Notes: generated by a model from the letters alone, not told the origin. 64,000 bases of DNA from Tetradesmus obliquus (GCA_030272155.1 CP126197.1:372001-436000); one strand, 5' to 3'; shown: positions 1 to 15,400, counted from the stretch's first letter. Numbers and translations are program-made.

Positions 1-2386
<2,386 letters not shown>

Positions 2387-2836
2387 CTGATTAGCCAGAA
2401 ACTCTGTCCCTGATGCCGTTCAGCCAACAACGTCGCACACAGAATGAAGGCGTGCTTCACAGCCGTTATAAATGTTGCTCAGAATCAGCAGTTGCAGCAG
2501 CTGTAGGCGCAGCTTCCGCTGCTGCTGTGTCAGCTGCCAGCTGATCACATGGTACCACTGGCTTCCCGCGTCTTCCGTTCCCTTGCGGGCGGAACTTCCG
2601 ACACCAGATGAGGGTTGAGTTCGCTCGTGTTTGAGTGTAAGTAAATGTTGAAAGCGTTTGTTTCCGCCCGTGCTGATCCCTGCTTTGCAACAGAAGTGAA
2701 GTGCCGTTGGCACCTCAGGTGACAGCCCTAGCACCACAGCTGCTCCACCTGTTCGTTCAAACACAGTTCGAAGGTCTTGCTTTTATATTCACAGCTCGTC
2801 ACATAGCTCATCTATCGACACGAGTATCACGACACG

Positions 2837-3817
2837 ATGAGGCACTTCGGCAGCTTATGTGTGCTGACGGCCTTACTGATCAGCACATCATGCTATGCGG
2901 AGGGCTCTCGAACGGTATTGGCAGGTGCGTCATCGCAAGGTGCCGCACAAGGCAAAAGGCCCCAGGCTGGCTCCTGTGCACACCAGCCCCGCAACGCTGC
3001 GTCGTGCACGGTCTATTATCGCTGCCCCAAAGCCTCTGTTTGAGCACTGACACACTATATACGCAGCCGATTGCTGTGCAGGCCAGTAGACAACCAGCAG
3101 CACTGCTCCATGCCCATCCACCCTGCCACTGCTGCCACTGCTGCTGCCCGCTGCTGCTGCTGTCTTCCTGCAGGCTGCAAAGCAGGCCAAGGCGGCAAGG
3201 ATTGCAAGCCCTGCGGCCCAGGCACCTTCAGCGCTGGCGGCAGCTTTGCTGACTGCAAGTCCTGCGACACAGCACCTAACGCCTTCTGCCTGAGCATGGC
3301 CACACCCTGCCAGACCAAGCCACCCTGCGACCCAGCCACTGGCAAATACTCCTCCATGTGCTGGGTGCCTAAAGCGGATGGAGCCATGTGCATTGTGGAG
3401 GGAGATATGGCGGGCGAGTGCAAGGCCAACATCTGCGTGGACGTCGTGCAAGGCAAGCCCATCGGCAACCTGCCGCAGAAGACCACGCCCATGCCGCTGC
3501 CGCTGCCGCTGCCGCAGAAACTCCCAGAGCTCGGCGGGCAGCGGCCGCAAGTGCAGCCTCTCGGCCCCACACAGCAGCGGCCGCAGGTTTTGCCTACCGG
3601 CCCAACTCAGCAGCAGCCGCAGGTGCAGCCAGCTAAGCCGGCCTGCCCCAGCACGCCCATGTGCCGGTCTGCTGCCACACCCTGCCAGCAGGCGCCGCCG
3701 TGTGACGCGAAAGGCAAGCCGACCAGCATGTGCTGGGTGGCCAAGCCGGCTGGTGCGGGCTGCCAGCAGGGCGGCAAGTCCGGGAAGTGCAGCAAGGACG
3801 GGCAGTGCGTGGTGTAG
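2837..3817 (+). CDS. Secreted cysteine-rich protein with an ephrin-receptor-like (GCC2/GCC3) motif
   Basis: Two exons, 2837-2924 and 3174-3817, join in frame (G+GC gives Gly) to give 243 residues. Residues 1-22 form a typical signal peptide (MRHFGSLCVLTALLIS then TSCYA). The mature protein opens with a Cys-rich block containing KPCGPGTFSAGG, the hallmark of GCC2/GCC3 ephrin-receptor-like modules. Two related Cys blocks follow, each with PC, an SMCWV core and spaced cysteines, separated by a Pro/Gln linker with three repeats of the form RPQVQPLGPTQQ. The second block ends the protein (KDGQCVV). The paired Cys-x-CWV blocks also resemble ADAM-type Cys-rich regions, but no protease domain is present. 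It is probably an extracellular matrix or cell-wall protein; binding partners cannot be read from sequence. Intron 1 ends in a CTG-rich tract. Confidence 0.75.
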
Positions 3818-3941
3818 GGGGGCAGCTGTGTACGCTGCTGGCTGGTGCTTGCCGTTTTTTTTTCTGCGGGGATGTAGTTGCTTTTAGCCTTGCATCCTAT
3901 AGGTTGGGTGGTTTCGTTGCATTGGGGGGTCGCGTGGGCCG

Positions 3942-4150
3942 TGTGACGCGACAGGCAGGCCCACCAGCATGTGCTGGGTAGCCAAGCCGGCGGGTGCGGG
4001 CTGCCAGCAGGGCGGCAAGTCCGGGAAGGGCAGCAAGGATGGGCAGTGCGTGGTGTAGGGGTGCACTGTGTACGCTGCTGGCTGGTGCTTGCTGTGTTCG
4101 CGGGCGGGCGCGGGCTGCTACCAAGGCGGCAACTGCAAGTCCGGGAAGTG
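3942..4150 (+). repeat. Two diverged direct copies of the Cys-rich gene 3' end
   Basis: Bases 3942-4092 repeat 3701-3851 (last coding segment, stop codon and start of 3' flank) at high identity; the stop TAG recurs 241 bp downstream (3815 and 4056). A third, shorter copy (about 4101-4150) repeats only the CQQGGKSGKC-coding part. In the first copy one Cys codon has changed. These are remnants beyond the stop codon unless alternative splicing reaches them. Confidence 0.85.
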
Positions 4151-5140
4151 CATGGCGTTGGGGGGCAGTGGCTCACCCTGTTGCAGCAGGGAGTTGTTCT
4201 GCCGTTTGTCAAGTCCTGTAGGGTGTGGTGTTGTTACTGCGGGCGCTTTGCGCCACACAAGGATGGTTGAACTGTTTGGGGATAAAGCACTGTGTCTGCA
4301 AACATACCAACAGATGAAAAGCATTTAACGAGTTGTATCTGATGCTGGCATTTTGCCAGTGTGCCGCTTTAAGCATTGTCACCTGCCACATGATTTGTGA
4401 TGCCACTGTGTGCAGCATTTCAGGTGTTTTGGCTGTTACGTAACAGTATACTGGAAAGTGTGCACGTACTAGGCCTGGCTCCTGCAGGCCGCATGAGCTG
4501 GTGGCTCTGTTGTGCAACAAACCCAACCACGCATGCGCAGGCTGTCAACTGCATGATTCCGCAGCTGTTAACAGAGAGTTTGCAAGTTGCAAAGGGTGAG
4601 TTTGCATTTTACAACATGTAAGCAGGACTGAAACTGGCGCCGGGGCCGAAAGAGCTGACACAGTTGCATGTCAGCTGTGTAGTGTGCTCCTGCAGTGCCG
4701 TTTGCTCTGCTGAATCCCGACAGTGGCACTGGCATTGGCCGACACGGCGCAGTCTTTTTGTGTTACGAGGGTGGCATCATGACGCCAGTGATCACTGCTG
4801 CGCATCGATCAGCACAAACCGACACTAAGTCAATGTAACGAACATCACGTCGTCTTAATTTGCCACTGGCAACTAAATTGAGCCACAGCTTGGTGCAATG
4901 GGCGGGCGGCCCACTGTCAAGACTATGCAAGGCCCAGCTGGCGCCCCACACACGGGGAAGCTTTTCGCACCGCTGCATATGTTACGAGCACACGCCTGCA
5001 GTGGACTGCAGGCGATCTGATATCACAAACGTCCCGTAGTCTTGACGGCGGCAGAGGTGCTCAAATGCAACAGCAGCAAACCCCGCCACGTTACACCACA
5101 ACAGCACGTGTGACAACACATACGCGCAACACCGCTCGCC
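4151..5140. other. Intergenic region between convergent genes
   Basis: No open frame with coding character. It separates the 3' end of the Cys-rich gene (+) from the 3' end of the RBM28-like gene (-). Apart from a TTACA motif at 5091-5095 I see nothing in it. Confidence 0.5.
5091..5095 (-). terminator. Putative polyadenylation motif TGTAA (minus strand)
   Basis: TTACA on the plus strand reads TGTAA on the minus strand, 46 bp past the RBM28-like stop codon. TGTAA is the usual poly(A) signal in chlorophyte algae; its use here is inferred. Confidence 0.5.
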
Positions 5141-6177
5141 TCAATCAAACCAGCGCTTGAGGCTGTCGCGCTGCTGCTGCTGCTGCTGGCCCTTGCCAGC
5201 CGCTCCACCCAGCCCAAACAGCTTGCTCTTGTAGTCCTGCACCATCGCCTCGAGCCGCTCCTCAGCTGCCCTGCCAGGCTTATGCCGCTTCTTGCCTGCA
5301 TCCTGCTGCTGCTGCTGCTGTTTGCCCTTGCCTCTGCCCCTGGCAGCAACAGCACCGCCATCGTCCATGCCTGCTGCTGCTAATCTGTCAAGCTCAGCGT
5401 CTGCTGCCCGCTTCCTGCCCCGAGCAGCATCCTCCTGCTGCAGCTGCTGCTGCTGCCGCGCCGACTTGGCTGCCAGCTGTGCAGACTTGGCAGCAGCAGC
5501 GGCAGTGGCCACCTTGGCGGCTATGTCCCGCTTACTGGCTTTCTTGCCATTCTGCTGCTGCTGCTGCTGCTGGCCGGGCCCAGCTGGCCGGCCCTGCTGC
5601 TGCTGCTTTTGCTGCTGCTGTTGCTGTGGCTTGTCAGCTGCTGCTGGATGCAAGCCATTTGCCTGGATCTTGGCAAGCTTCCGCTGCTTCTCCTTTTGCC
5701 GCTTCAGCTGCCGCTTGGACAGCTGCTCCTGCTGCTGCTGCTGCTCGCCAGCACTGCTGCTGCTAGCTTTGCCTGCTGTGAATTTAGCGCTTGCTGCAGC
5801 AGCACCAGCCTCTTCTGCTGCTCCTGCAGCATCATCCTCTGCTACTGCATCACCAGCTGCTGCTGCGCCTGCTGCCTCTGCAGCTGGCTGCTGCTGCTCC
5901 TGCTTCTTCTGCTGCTGCCGCGCTTTCTGCTTCGCCAGCTTGTCGTCACGCGCCCGCAGCACCTTCACATTGTCCACGGCAAACTCTACGATGGGCCGCC
6001 TGCACACAGCAGCAGCAGCAGCAGCAGCAGCGCAGGATAGCATATGCGTGAGCAGCAGCTGATGGTGACTGTTGCATGCCAGAAACAAGTATAACGCCTA
6101 TACTCGCCAGCACACGAACCGCTCGCACACCATGCAGCACCTGCACGCATCCCAACTGCATTTGCTGTGCGCAATAA

Positions 6178-6222
<45 letters not shown>

Positions 6223-9200
6223 TACAGCCAATGCGGCCGCACCTGTCCCTGCTGCCGAAGGCCGTCGGGTTGTTGTTGAGCTGGCGCAGCGCAGCCAGGG
6301 CGTGGCTCTCATCAGCAAACTCGACAAAGCCGAAGCTCATCAATAAGAACCGTTGTATTGCATTGTCAAATGTTACGCACCGAGGCTTGTAAGTTTGTGA
6401 TCTAGCTAGCACAAACACCCCTACTGCAGGCGCTGCGCCATCAAACAACAGCAGGAGCAGAAACACACAGCCCGCCCGCACCTGTCCCTGCTGCCGAAGG
6501 CTGTGGGGTTGTTGTTGAGCTGGCGCAGTGCTGCTAGGGCGTGGCTCTCATCAGCAAACTCGACAAAGCCGAAGCCGCGGCTCTTGCCGCCCGGGTGGCC
6601 CGCCGCATCAGGGCGCTCCGGGTCACGCAGGATCTTGGCCTGCGGGTAGGTGGGTGGGCCAGGGTGACAGGAACGTAAATTCGAAGTTAGAGATGTTCAT
6701 TTGGGTGGCAGACGGGGTTCTCAGCAGGCAAAGCACAGAAGGCCAGCGTCCGAAGGATGTAGACACATCCAGAGAATAATCAATGGTGGCTCATACTACC
6801 TGAGATGGTGGCAGGACCCATATATAGATAACCTCTCTGTGAAATAAAGCACTGCGTGTGCAAAATGGCGCTGATTGCCCTTACTCTGCTGGCACATGTG
6901 ACACGCATGCCCAGGATGTGACCCAAGACTCTGCTGCTGTAACAAAAAAGAAAATGCTGCTGCGCCGCACCTGCTTCACGACTGGCCTCTCCTTGGTGGC
7001 GCGCGCCTTGACTCCCGCGATGAATGCCGCCTTGAGCTTGGCCTCGTCCCAGCTGGCAGGGATGTTGCGCACAGCCAGGCGCGTGGTGGACACCTGGTGG
7101 AGCAGCAGCAGCAGGAGCAGCAAGGGCGCCAGCAATACAAGGGCTGGGCACTGCAGCAGCAGTTGCAGCAGTCGCACTGTGCCAGCTGGCAGGGATGTTG
7201 CACACAGCCAGGCGCGTGGTGGACACCTGATGTGGTGCGTGTGCGAATGAGGCACCCAGCAGCAACAGCAGCAGTAATCAACAGAACACCATGAACAAGG
7301 CAGGGTGGGGGACGGCAGTGTCAAGAGTTGCAGGGCTGCAGCAGTGACACCTGCTGCCTGCCTGCAGTTGCAGCCATCACAGTGCTGCTGCCACAGCAGG
7401 CCTGGTGGTGCAGCTGTGGCAGCAGCCAATGCAGCCAGCAGAGCCAGCAGTACGCTCTCAACAAGGAGCTGCAGCAGTGACAAATCCTGCCTGCCAGCAG
7501 TTGCTGCAGTCACACTGCTACTGTTACAGCAGGCCAGCTAATGAAGCTGCGGCAGCAGCCGCGCCACCCAGCAGCGCCAGCAGCACACCCACCGCAAAGT
7601 TGGGCGACTTGAGCTTCTGGTTCTTCTCCTCCGCTGCACGCTTGCGCTTGCGCCTGCAGGACAGCAGCAACAGACCGTAAACTGTCATCTGTTCAGCAGC
7701 TGCAGGCGCAGGGCACCTTGGTGGATGTAACACAGACGCATAAGATTGAAACGGCATAATTTGGGCAGCCCTTGCTTCATCATATCTAGCCTGCAGTATG
7801 CTTGGGCGGGAGCTACCTGCTGTACCACCAGCTACCAAACACCCACAATATAAAGAACCACCTACAGTGTGCGTGGATGTCAAGTTTCACAAGTCGACAT
7901 AACATGTTATGAATGTGTTCCCGCCCCACCTGTCATTCTCCGACATGGCCTCCCACTGCGCACTGCCCTCCTCAATGAAGCCCTCCTTGGCCAGGTACAG
8001 GTTGCGCCGGTCAAACTTGCCGCCCTTGTTACTTTGACCGGCGCTTTTACCGGCGCCCGGCACGCCGCCCTGCTCCTGCCCCAGCCGCCGCGCGTCGTCC
8101 TGGGTCAGCGCCAGGTCAACGCTGAGTTTGACTCCTTTGACCGTCACATCGGGGCCCTTGCCTGCGCGTGCGCGCGCGCAGGCGTCTGCTGCTGCTGCTG
8201 CGCCTGCTGCTCCCTTGAACTCGATGAATGCTGTGCCCTTGGGCTTGCCTGTGGCCTTGTCCATGACCACGCGGCAGGCTGTGACCGGCCCGAAGCGCTC
8301 AAAGCGAGCCTGCAGCAGCAAGGAGCAGAAGAGCAGGAGCGGTGTCAAGCAGCACGTAACAGGAGGAACAGCCTTGTGAGCAAGCATGCATGTCGGTGGC
8401 TGGCGATGAAGCAGTCATGCCAAATGCCACCCCATGATGTTCGAGTCCAGGTGTCCCCTGGATAATGCCAGCTTATGGTAGACGCCTGAGAGTACATTAC
8501 TGCCAAGTCTTTGTACATTTCAAGCTGTCCTACAAGTCAAAGACATCTCTGAGCCCTGCCCTGGAGCGCTGCCACCTGCCTCACACCTGTAATTAAGTGG
8601 GTCAAGCTGATGCTTTGAGCTTTGTCGCAATTTGCACTTGTAAGTGTCAAGCGCCGGCAGCGCTGCCCCCTGCCCCTCACCTGCAGCTCAGGGCTGGTCA
8701 CGTCCAGCGGCAGCCCACGCACAAACACCGTGCTGGCAACAGCAGCGCCCCTGAAAGGTGCTGCAGCAGCAGCATCTGGCGCCCCTGCCGGCGGCTGCTT
8801 CTGCTGCTGCTTCTGTTGCTGCTGTGCCTGCTGCTGCTGCTGCGGCTGCTCCTGTGCTATGACTGCATCCAGTGCACTCTGCATGACTGCCCTGTCCTGG
8901 TCAAAGCCCCGGTCCTCTGAGCCCTCTTCCTCTTCGCCTTCTTCTAAACCCTCATCCTCAGAAGCCTCCTCCTCATCAGATGACAGCGCCTCCTCATCTT
9001 CTTCTGCTTCCTCTCCTTCTTCTGCTTCACTGCCTTCCTCACCATCTCCGCTGCTGCCAGCCTGCTCAAAGTCCTCGGACCCCTCCTCTTCCACTTCTGA
9101 ACTCAGCCCACCATCACTATCCTCATCCTCCTCATCCTCATCTTCCTGCAAGCTGTCCTCTGCTGCATCTGCTGCTGCTGCCGCTGCAGCCTGCCCCCCA

Positions 9201-10551
9201 ACAGCCCCCTGCTGCTGCTGCTGCTGCAGCTGCTGGTACTGCCCCTTGCCCAGCGCCCAGTCAACCGCCACAGGCCGCTTGCGCAGCAGCTGCCCGTTGA
9301 CTGCAGCAAGGGCCTTTTCTGCCTCGTGATAAGACAGGAAGGAGGCAAAGGCAAAGCCTGTGCTGCGGCCGTCGGGGCGCGTGGGCAGCTGCACCTGCCA
9401 GGCAAACACGCCTGAGGGCGCCAGCAGCTTGCGCACCTCTGCTTCTGTGGCCTGCGGATTTTTGGGTGGTGGTGGCAGTGGAAGGAGGTAGAAAGAAAAG
9501 CAGGCAAGCGGTCAAAGACGTGCATGCTGCAACAACGCTGCCGGCACAATAGCCCCAAACGTGGCTACCAGCTGCCATGCATGCTGCTGCTGCCCTGCTG
9601 CTGTGCGTGCCCAAAGCAACACCCCACCCAGCAGGATCACCTCCTCAGCCCCACATAACTGCGCCCCAACAAGCAGCAGCAAACACAGCAACTCATTGGC
9701 TCCACGTAGCACTGCAAACACGCCAGTCACCTGGAAGGCAAGGTTGCGCAGGATGAGGCGCCACTTCTTCACCAGAGCACCCTCGCCACTGACATGCCTG
9801 GCCCACAGCACAGTGCCACCATCACTGCCAGCCGCAGCAGCTGCAGCAGCAGCCGCAGCAGCCTGCTGCTGCTTCAGCTGCTTGGCGGACAGCTGTGCCG
9901 CCTGCTTCACTTTTCCTTTCTTGCCTGCTTTGCCACCTGCTGCTGCCGCTGCTGCTGCTGCCTGGGCGGCCACCGCTGCTGCTGCCTCTGCTGCTGCAAT
10001 GTCTGCTGGGCTGATAGCTTTGCCGTGCAGCTGCGTCACTGCATGGCTGGCCTCCTTGACCTGCAGGAGTGGGCAGAGCGGGGAACCAATGGTGTGTTTG
10101 TTATGTTGTGCATGTGCAGTCGCTTTGATCGTCAACAGTCTAAAAGTTTCACGGGTGTGATGTGCCTCTGCAATTCTGAAGCTTGTACTCGTCGTAAACA
10201 TGGAGACACCACACGTAAGCTTGCTCCATCACTACTCACTATGCTGCCTAAAGCTGTCGCAGGGCTGCAGGGAAAAACAAACAACACTGACCGTGGCGTA
10301 CACCAAGAACACCGCCTCGCCGCTGCAGCCGTCCTGCGCCAGGTGGGCCCGGCCCGCCACGTCAGCCGGCGGCGGGTCGATCACTTCCTGCAAGCCGCCC
10401 GCAGCCGCCGCCAGCTGCAGCGCGTGCGCCTTGACCTGCTGACTCAACCCGCCCAGTGCCACGCTGCGCACCCACTTATGCTTGTCCTTGCCTGCGTGCT
10501 GCCCTGCTGATGCTGCTGCGGCTGCAGCTGCGGCAGCTGCCCCTTCCAGTG

Positions 10552-10585
<34 letters not shown>

Positions 10586-11519
10586 CTTCTGGCGTTTGGC
10601 TGCGGGCTCTGGTGCGGGCTTGACAGGCTTGGCTGCTGCTGCAGGCTGCTGTGCCTCATCTTCGTGAGCAGCTTCATCGCCTGCGGCTGCATCTCCCTCT
10701 GCTGCTCGCTTGCGCTGCTTGCGTTCCTGCAGCGGTGCACGCTTGTGCGCGAGCTCGATCTGCGGCCGCGCGAGGCAGTGACAGGAGTGGCGCAAAGACC
10801 AACACTTTCAGCAGGCTAGTAGTTGGGCAGGAAAGATTGCAGAACTTGAGGACTTTTGAGAACTCTAGAACAAAATTCAGCATCAGTGCTTGGTCGCGGC
10901 GTGCTGCTGGTGGACCTAGCCCCACTGAACGCTGGTGCTGCAGCAGGTGGTGCATGCCAGCTCTTGTCACGGCAGAGTAGGCAGATGCAGGTCAGCTGCT
11001 GCAGAGCTGACACACCAGCAAAAAGTGTGGTATTGCTGACGCATGACGCCTGCCTGCTGAGGAGAAGTTGTGCTGCACACTTGCTGCCATGTCATGACAG
11101 TCCAGCAGTACAGCAGCAGCAGCAGCAGTCAACCACACTGCATGCAGTACCGGCCACTGACAGCAGTTTACATGCTGCAGGCAGAAACTATAAGCATCAC
11201 TTTATTTATATGTGGCAACATATAGGCTGCCAATAACAAGGGTGTCGTCCTGCAAGGCACACACCTTCAGCCTGCGGCCGGCCACCTCTGTGCCATTCAG
11301 CTCCTCCACAGCCCGCTGAGCATCCTCCGGAATGGCAAACTGAACAAAGGCAATACCTCTGTGCTTTGTACCCTCTGCACCCTTCTGCGTCACCAGGAAA
11401 CACTGGCGAACGGGACCTATGTCGGCAAACACCTGCTCCAAGCCAGCACTGTCGACAGAAAAGGCCACATTTCGCACGAACAGTGTACGAGCATCCTTCT
11501 CTGCTCCTCCGTCTGGCAT
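5141..11519 (-). CDS. RBM28/Nop4-type nucleolar RNA-binding protein (multi-RRM)
   Basis: Nine exons (11519-11265, 10759-10292, 10060-9731, 9451-8681, 8309-7930, 7653-7593, 7093-6971, 6639-6482, 5999-5141), all joining in frame, give 1134 residues. RRM1 is in exon 1 (TLFVRNVAF). A degenerate RRM interrupted by an Ala-rich insert spans exons 2-3. The RRM in exons 3-4 starts WRLILRNLAF, as in RBM28. An acidic Asp/Glu/Ser stretch follows, then an RRM starting TVFVRGLPLD, the family signature RNLYLAKEG, a last RRM (RLAVRNIPASW, then FGFVEFADESHALAALR) and RPIVEF. The Lys/Gln-rich tail ends in the conserved MVQDYKSKLFG and KRWFD. Nop4/RBM28 proteins act in 60S ribosomal subunit assembly in the nucleolus. 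The human protein is about 760 residues; the excess here is low-complexity insertion. Introns 6 and 8 contain copies of exon edges. It is divergent from the Gln-rich gene at 12404. Confidence 0.93.
6002..6032. repeat. CAG tract abutting the 3' splice site of RBM28-like exon 9
   Basis: On the transcribed (minus) strand this is (CTG)n directly upstream of the acceptor AG at 6000-6001, an example of the sense-strand CTG tracts next to acceptors in this window. Confidence 0.85.
6180..6220. repeat. CAG trinucleotide tract in RBM28-like intron 8
   Basis: About 13 CAG units (sense-strand CTG), located between the exon 8 remnant copy and exon 9. Confidence 0.9.
6240..6343 (-). repeat. Diverged copy of the 3' two-thirds of RBM28-like exon 8 plus its donor
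   Basis: Matches 6482-6583 base by base with few changes, including the coding segment for FGFVEFADESHALAALR and the GT donor. Donor-end spacing is 240 bp (6482 and 6242). No good acceptor precedes it, so the upstream copy (6482-6639), which carries the full exon, is taken as the real exon. Confidence 0.85.
7182..7229 (-). repeat. Copy of the RBM28-like exon 7 start with its acceptor
   Basis: A 46-base segment repeats the acceptor and first codons of exon 7 (7049-7096) with one or two changes; exon-start spacing is 133 bp (7093 and 7226). Only the copy at 7093 runs on in frame into the rest of the RRM. Confidence 0.85.
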
Positions 11520-12403
11520 GCTGACCAGCAGCAACTATGTAAGCAGCAGAAAGCAGACTCGAAAAACTTTGGGTTGGCACCTTGCGTGGCAGACTACGAC
11601 TATCAGGCGGTGCACAACTCAGAAATGTGAAAAAATGACGTTGCTCTTCGTCGAAGCGAATGTACGCTTCTGGCGGGCGTTTTGAGCCCAGCATATAACA
11701 CTGACTGGTGGGCTTCACAGCAGGGTCTGGCCAGGTGCGTGCTGTGCCATGCTTGGCTCGTCACGCCGTTCGCACAGAAGATGGATAGTATGTAGCGATG
11801 TTGGGATGGCCACAGGGGGAGATCAAGGATGTCCCTGCTTCGAACAAATGCGCACACTGCATAGTGCAGCCTGGAAGGGATCGCCAGTGGTGCATTACCT
11901 GGTTTTTTGAAGACTTGAAGGTTTAAACACTCCTTTTAGCACGGCAGCACTTGCTGGCTGTCTTGGTGCCGAGCAAGCAGAGAGGAGCCCATCTCACTCC
12001 TGCAGCTCGACTGAGACATTCTTAGAAGAAGTATAAAGAACATCCTGCTGCCTGGGTTGTGAGGACATCTGCTCGGCTTTCCCAGCAAGCAGCAAGCCAC
12101 GGTGAGACACAGCAGCTTGCAGCTGGCAGGAGCATAATGTCAAGATAATCAGTTCTGTATGCTTGCACCTCTTCTGCGTGTCCTGCTATCGATCCGTAGC
12201 ACCGTGTTTGCGCGCCCTTCCAGACCAGCTCAAGCAGCTAGCATAGCACCTGTGTTGCTGCAATCGGTCTTCAATGTTTTAGTTTCAAGTTGTGAACACA
12301 CCTAGGCAGTGTGCATTGCATCAGCTGCACCCCAGGCGCGCGAGTGTTGAGTTGCAGGCTCTGCCCACCCCTTCGCAGGCGATCTCCGCCCTCGAGGCGC
12401 GCC
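11520..12403. promoter_or_regulatory. Divergent intergenic region, presumed bidirectional promoter
   Basis: It separates the starts of the RBM28-like gene (-) and the Gln-rich gene (+). No convincing coding frame; promoter role is inferred from gene arrangement only. Part of it must be 5' UTR. Confidence 0.4.
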
Positions 12404-15400
12404 ATGGCTATGAATGACAGAGAAGCAGTGATCCATGGGTCTATGGACAGGCTCGTGGGCCAGGTGCGCAGCTGGAGAGCAACCTGGCCAGCAGCAGGGC
12501 CCAACGCGAACAGTGAGCTGTGCAGCGCGCACAAAGACGACATCTGCCGCTTCTTCAGGGACAGTGGCCTGCAGCCCTGGGAGTTCCACACTATGCTGCA
12601 CCGGGCCAGCGAGTATGGCCTTGTTGATGACATGAAAGGCTTGTGGCAGGAGGTGGCCACCACGTTCCTGCAGCTGCGCAGCGGCCATGCATCAGACCTG
12701 GCGCAGCAGCAGCACAGCAGGCCAGCAGCAGGCAGCGCTGCCGGGCAGAGCTTGAGCAGCAAGAGCAGCAGCAACGGCGGCGCGTACGCAGGCGCATGGC
12801 CCGCCAATGGGCGCAGCAGCAGCAGCAGCAGCGGCGCCGGGTATGCCAAGCCACCAGGCTTGGACCTTTCCGACATGTCAGGTGCAGCCACACCGCCTGG
12901 ATCAAGGCAGCAGCAGCAGCAGCAGTATGGAATGCCGCCGCCACCGCCCGGCAGCGGAGCGCGCTCTCCAGCAGACGACACGGCACCAGCCAGCAGCGAC
13001 CAGCAGAGCGGCAGGAAGCAGCAGCAGGCCGGCAAGAAAGGCGGCAAGCAGCAGCAGCAGCAGCAGGCCAATGGCCCAGCAGGCAGCGGCAGCGCTGCGC
13101 CTCCGCAGCAGCAGCAGCAGCAGCAGCGAGCTGGCGGCGCCGTGCAAGCAAACAGCAAGTCGGCAGGCAGCGATGTCACACCCAACGGCTACATCCCTGC
13201 GTGGCGCAACAACATCGCTGCTGCAGGAGCAGGCCAGACCGGTGGCGCCTTTGCAGCCCTGCCAGGTCAGCAGCATGCAGGCTTCAGCAGCAGCGGCAGT
13301 GACCAGCAGCAGCAACGAGGTGCGCAGGGGCTGCGGCCGGGCAACACAGCAGCAGCAGCAGCGCCAGCAGGGGCCAGCAGTGGAGCCTGGGAGGTGCAGG
13401 AGCCTCTAGATCTGCTGCCTTCAGGCCTGCTTGATGATGTGTATGACCAAGGAGATGCAGTCGTGGATGCTCCATCAGGTTATGCAGCCACGGCCAACGG
13501 CGCTTTCAGCGGCGGCAGCAGCGCCAGCAGGGCAGGCGGCAGCAGCAGTGCACCTGCAGCGCAAGGCGCGGGTAAGGCCGGCAAGCAGCAGAGCAAGCGC
13601 CAACAGAAGCAGCAGCAGCAGCAGCAAAGCCAGCAGCAGAGTCAGCATGGTGCTGCATCTGCCAGCAGCGATCAGCAGGGCCCAATGCAGCAGCAGCAGC
13701 AGCTGGCGGGCCAGGCTGGGCAGCAGCAGCAGCAGCAGCAAGGCATGCCGCGGCCGTCCTCATTGGAAGCAGCATTCAGTGGACCACTGATGCCTGCAGG
13801 CGGCTATGGTTCCCTAGAGCTCACCAGCCCACTAGGTATGGTGCAGCACCAGCAGCGGCCAGCATTTGATGCACTGGCCGCACAGTCGCAGCAGCAGCAG
13901 CAGCTCCTGCTGCTGCAGCAGCAGGCGCGCATGTACCAGCAGCAGTTTGCGGGTCTGGGGACGTGGGCAGCAGCAGGGCACATGGGCGGCGCATACAGCC
14001 ATGCATTTGGCGCCATGCCTGCTCCACCACCGCCGCCACCGCCACGTGGCGCAACTGGGCCTGTGCAGGCCCCACCAGCAGCAGCAGCAGTAGCAGCAGC
14101 AGCAGCGCCAGGGGCAGGGGCAGGAGCTCCAAACAGAGCAGCAGCAGCACCACAGCAGCAGCAGCAGCCTGCAAAGCAAGGATATGCGGCAGTAGCAGCA
14201 GCGGCAGCTGCCGCCCCAGCAGCTCAAAAGGGCGGCGCACCAGGAGAAGGCGCAAAGCAGCCAGCAGAAACAGCAGAGGCGGCTCCGCACAGCAGCCAAA
14301 GCATGGGCCCTAGCTTGTACCAGCCCGTGCAGTTTGACAAGCAGCAGCAGCAGCTGCAGAGCAGCCAGCAGCAGGCAGCAGGCTTGAGCCTGTTCCAGAC
14401 TGCGTCATTTGACAGCCCCGTGACAGCACCCCTGGGTGCTGGGCCGCTGTCACCCTTCCCCAGCCCACTGCACAGGAGCCTCTCTGCTTCTGCAGGTGCC
14501 TCGCCTGCCCTGCAGGCACTGGGCACGGCAGGCGGCAGCGGCAGCAGCAGCAGCGCACTGCACGGCCTCGGCAGTTATAACGGTGCCATGGCTCCGATGC
14601 TGCTGCCGCCATCAGCTGCCTCGCTGGGCGTCATCGGCGAGCCGGTTTACGGCAGCAGCGCTGGCAGCAGCGGCAGTTATGCGGCACACATGGCAGCACA
14701 CCAGCAGCAGCAGCAGCAGCAGCAGGAGTTGCTGGCTGGCGCAGCAGCAGCAACAGGTGACCAGCCAGTGCATGATTGGAGGTTTGGCGGAGCCGGCGCA
14801 GTAGGCACAGCCCCAGTGGGGCCTGCCGCACACAGCCAGCAGCAGCAGCAGCAGCAGGGCGCACAGCTGCCTGACGGCTCCTATGCGTCAGTGAGTGTGC
14901 TGGCAGCAGACAGCAGCACCTGCTCTGCTGCTTCCTCAGTTACTGCTGCCACAGCAGCCTCTGTGGCAACCACACCCCACAGCCAGGCAGACAGCCCCAG
15001 CAGCAGCACGAGCACCCCAGCAGCAGCAGCGTCGGCAGCAGTCCAGCCGCCCCCGCCGCCGCCGCGCACCAGCAGCGGTGATCACCAGCAGGCCACGGCC
15101 GCTAGCAGCGGCAGCAGCACTGCTGCCAGCCCACAGCAGCAGCAGCAGCAGCCGGCGCCGCCGCCCAAGCCCATGACATGGGCCCAGAAGCTGCTGGCTG
15201 CCAAGCAGAGCAGCGCAGCAGCAGCCGCGCCAGCAGGCCCTGCAGCCACAACGGCAGCAGCAGCAGCACCGGCAGCAACTGCACACCCAGCAGGCCACCC
15301 GCGCATTGCACCTGCGCCAAAGTCGGAGCTGCAGCAGCAGGCTGGCGCAGCAGCAGCGGCGGCGGGCGGCGCAGGCCGTGCGCAGCGCGCCGGCAGCACT

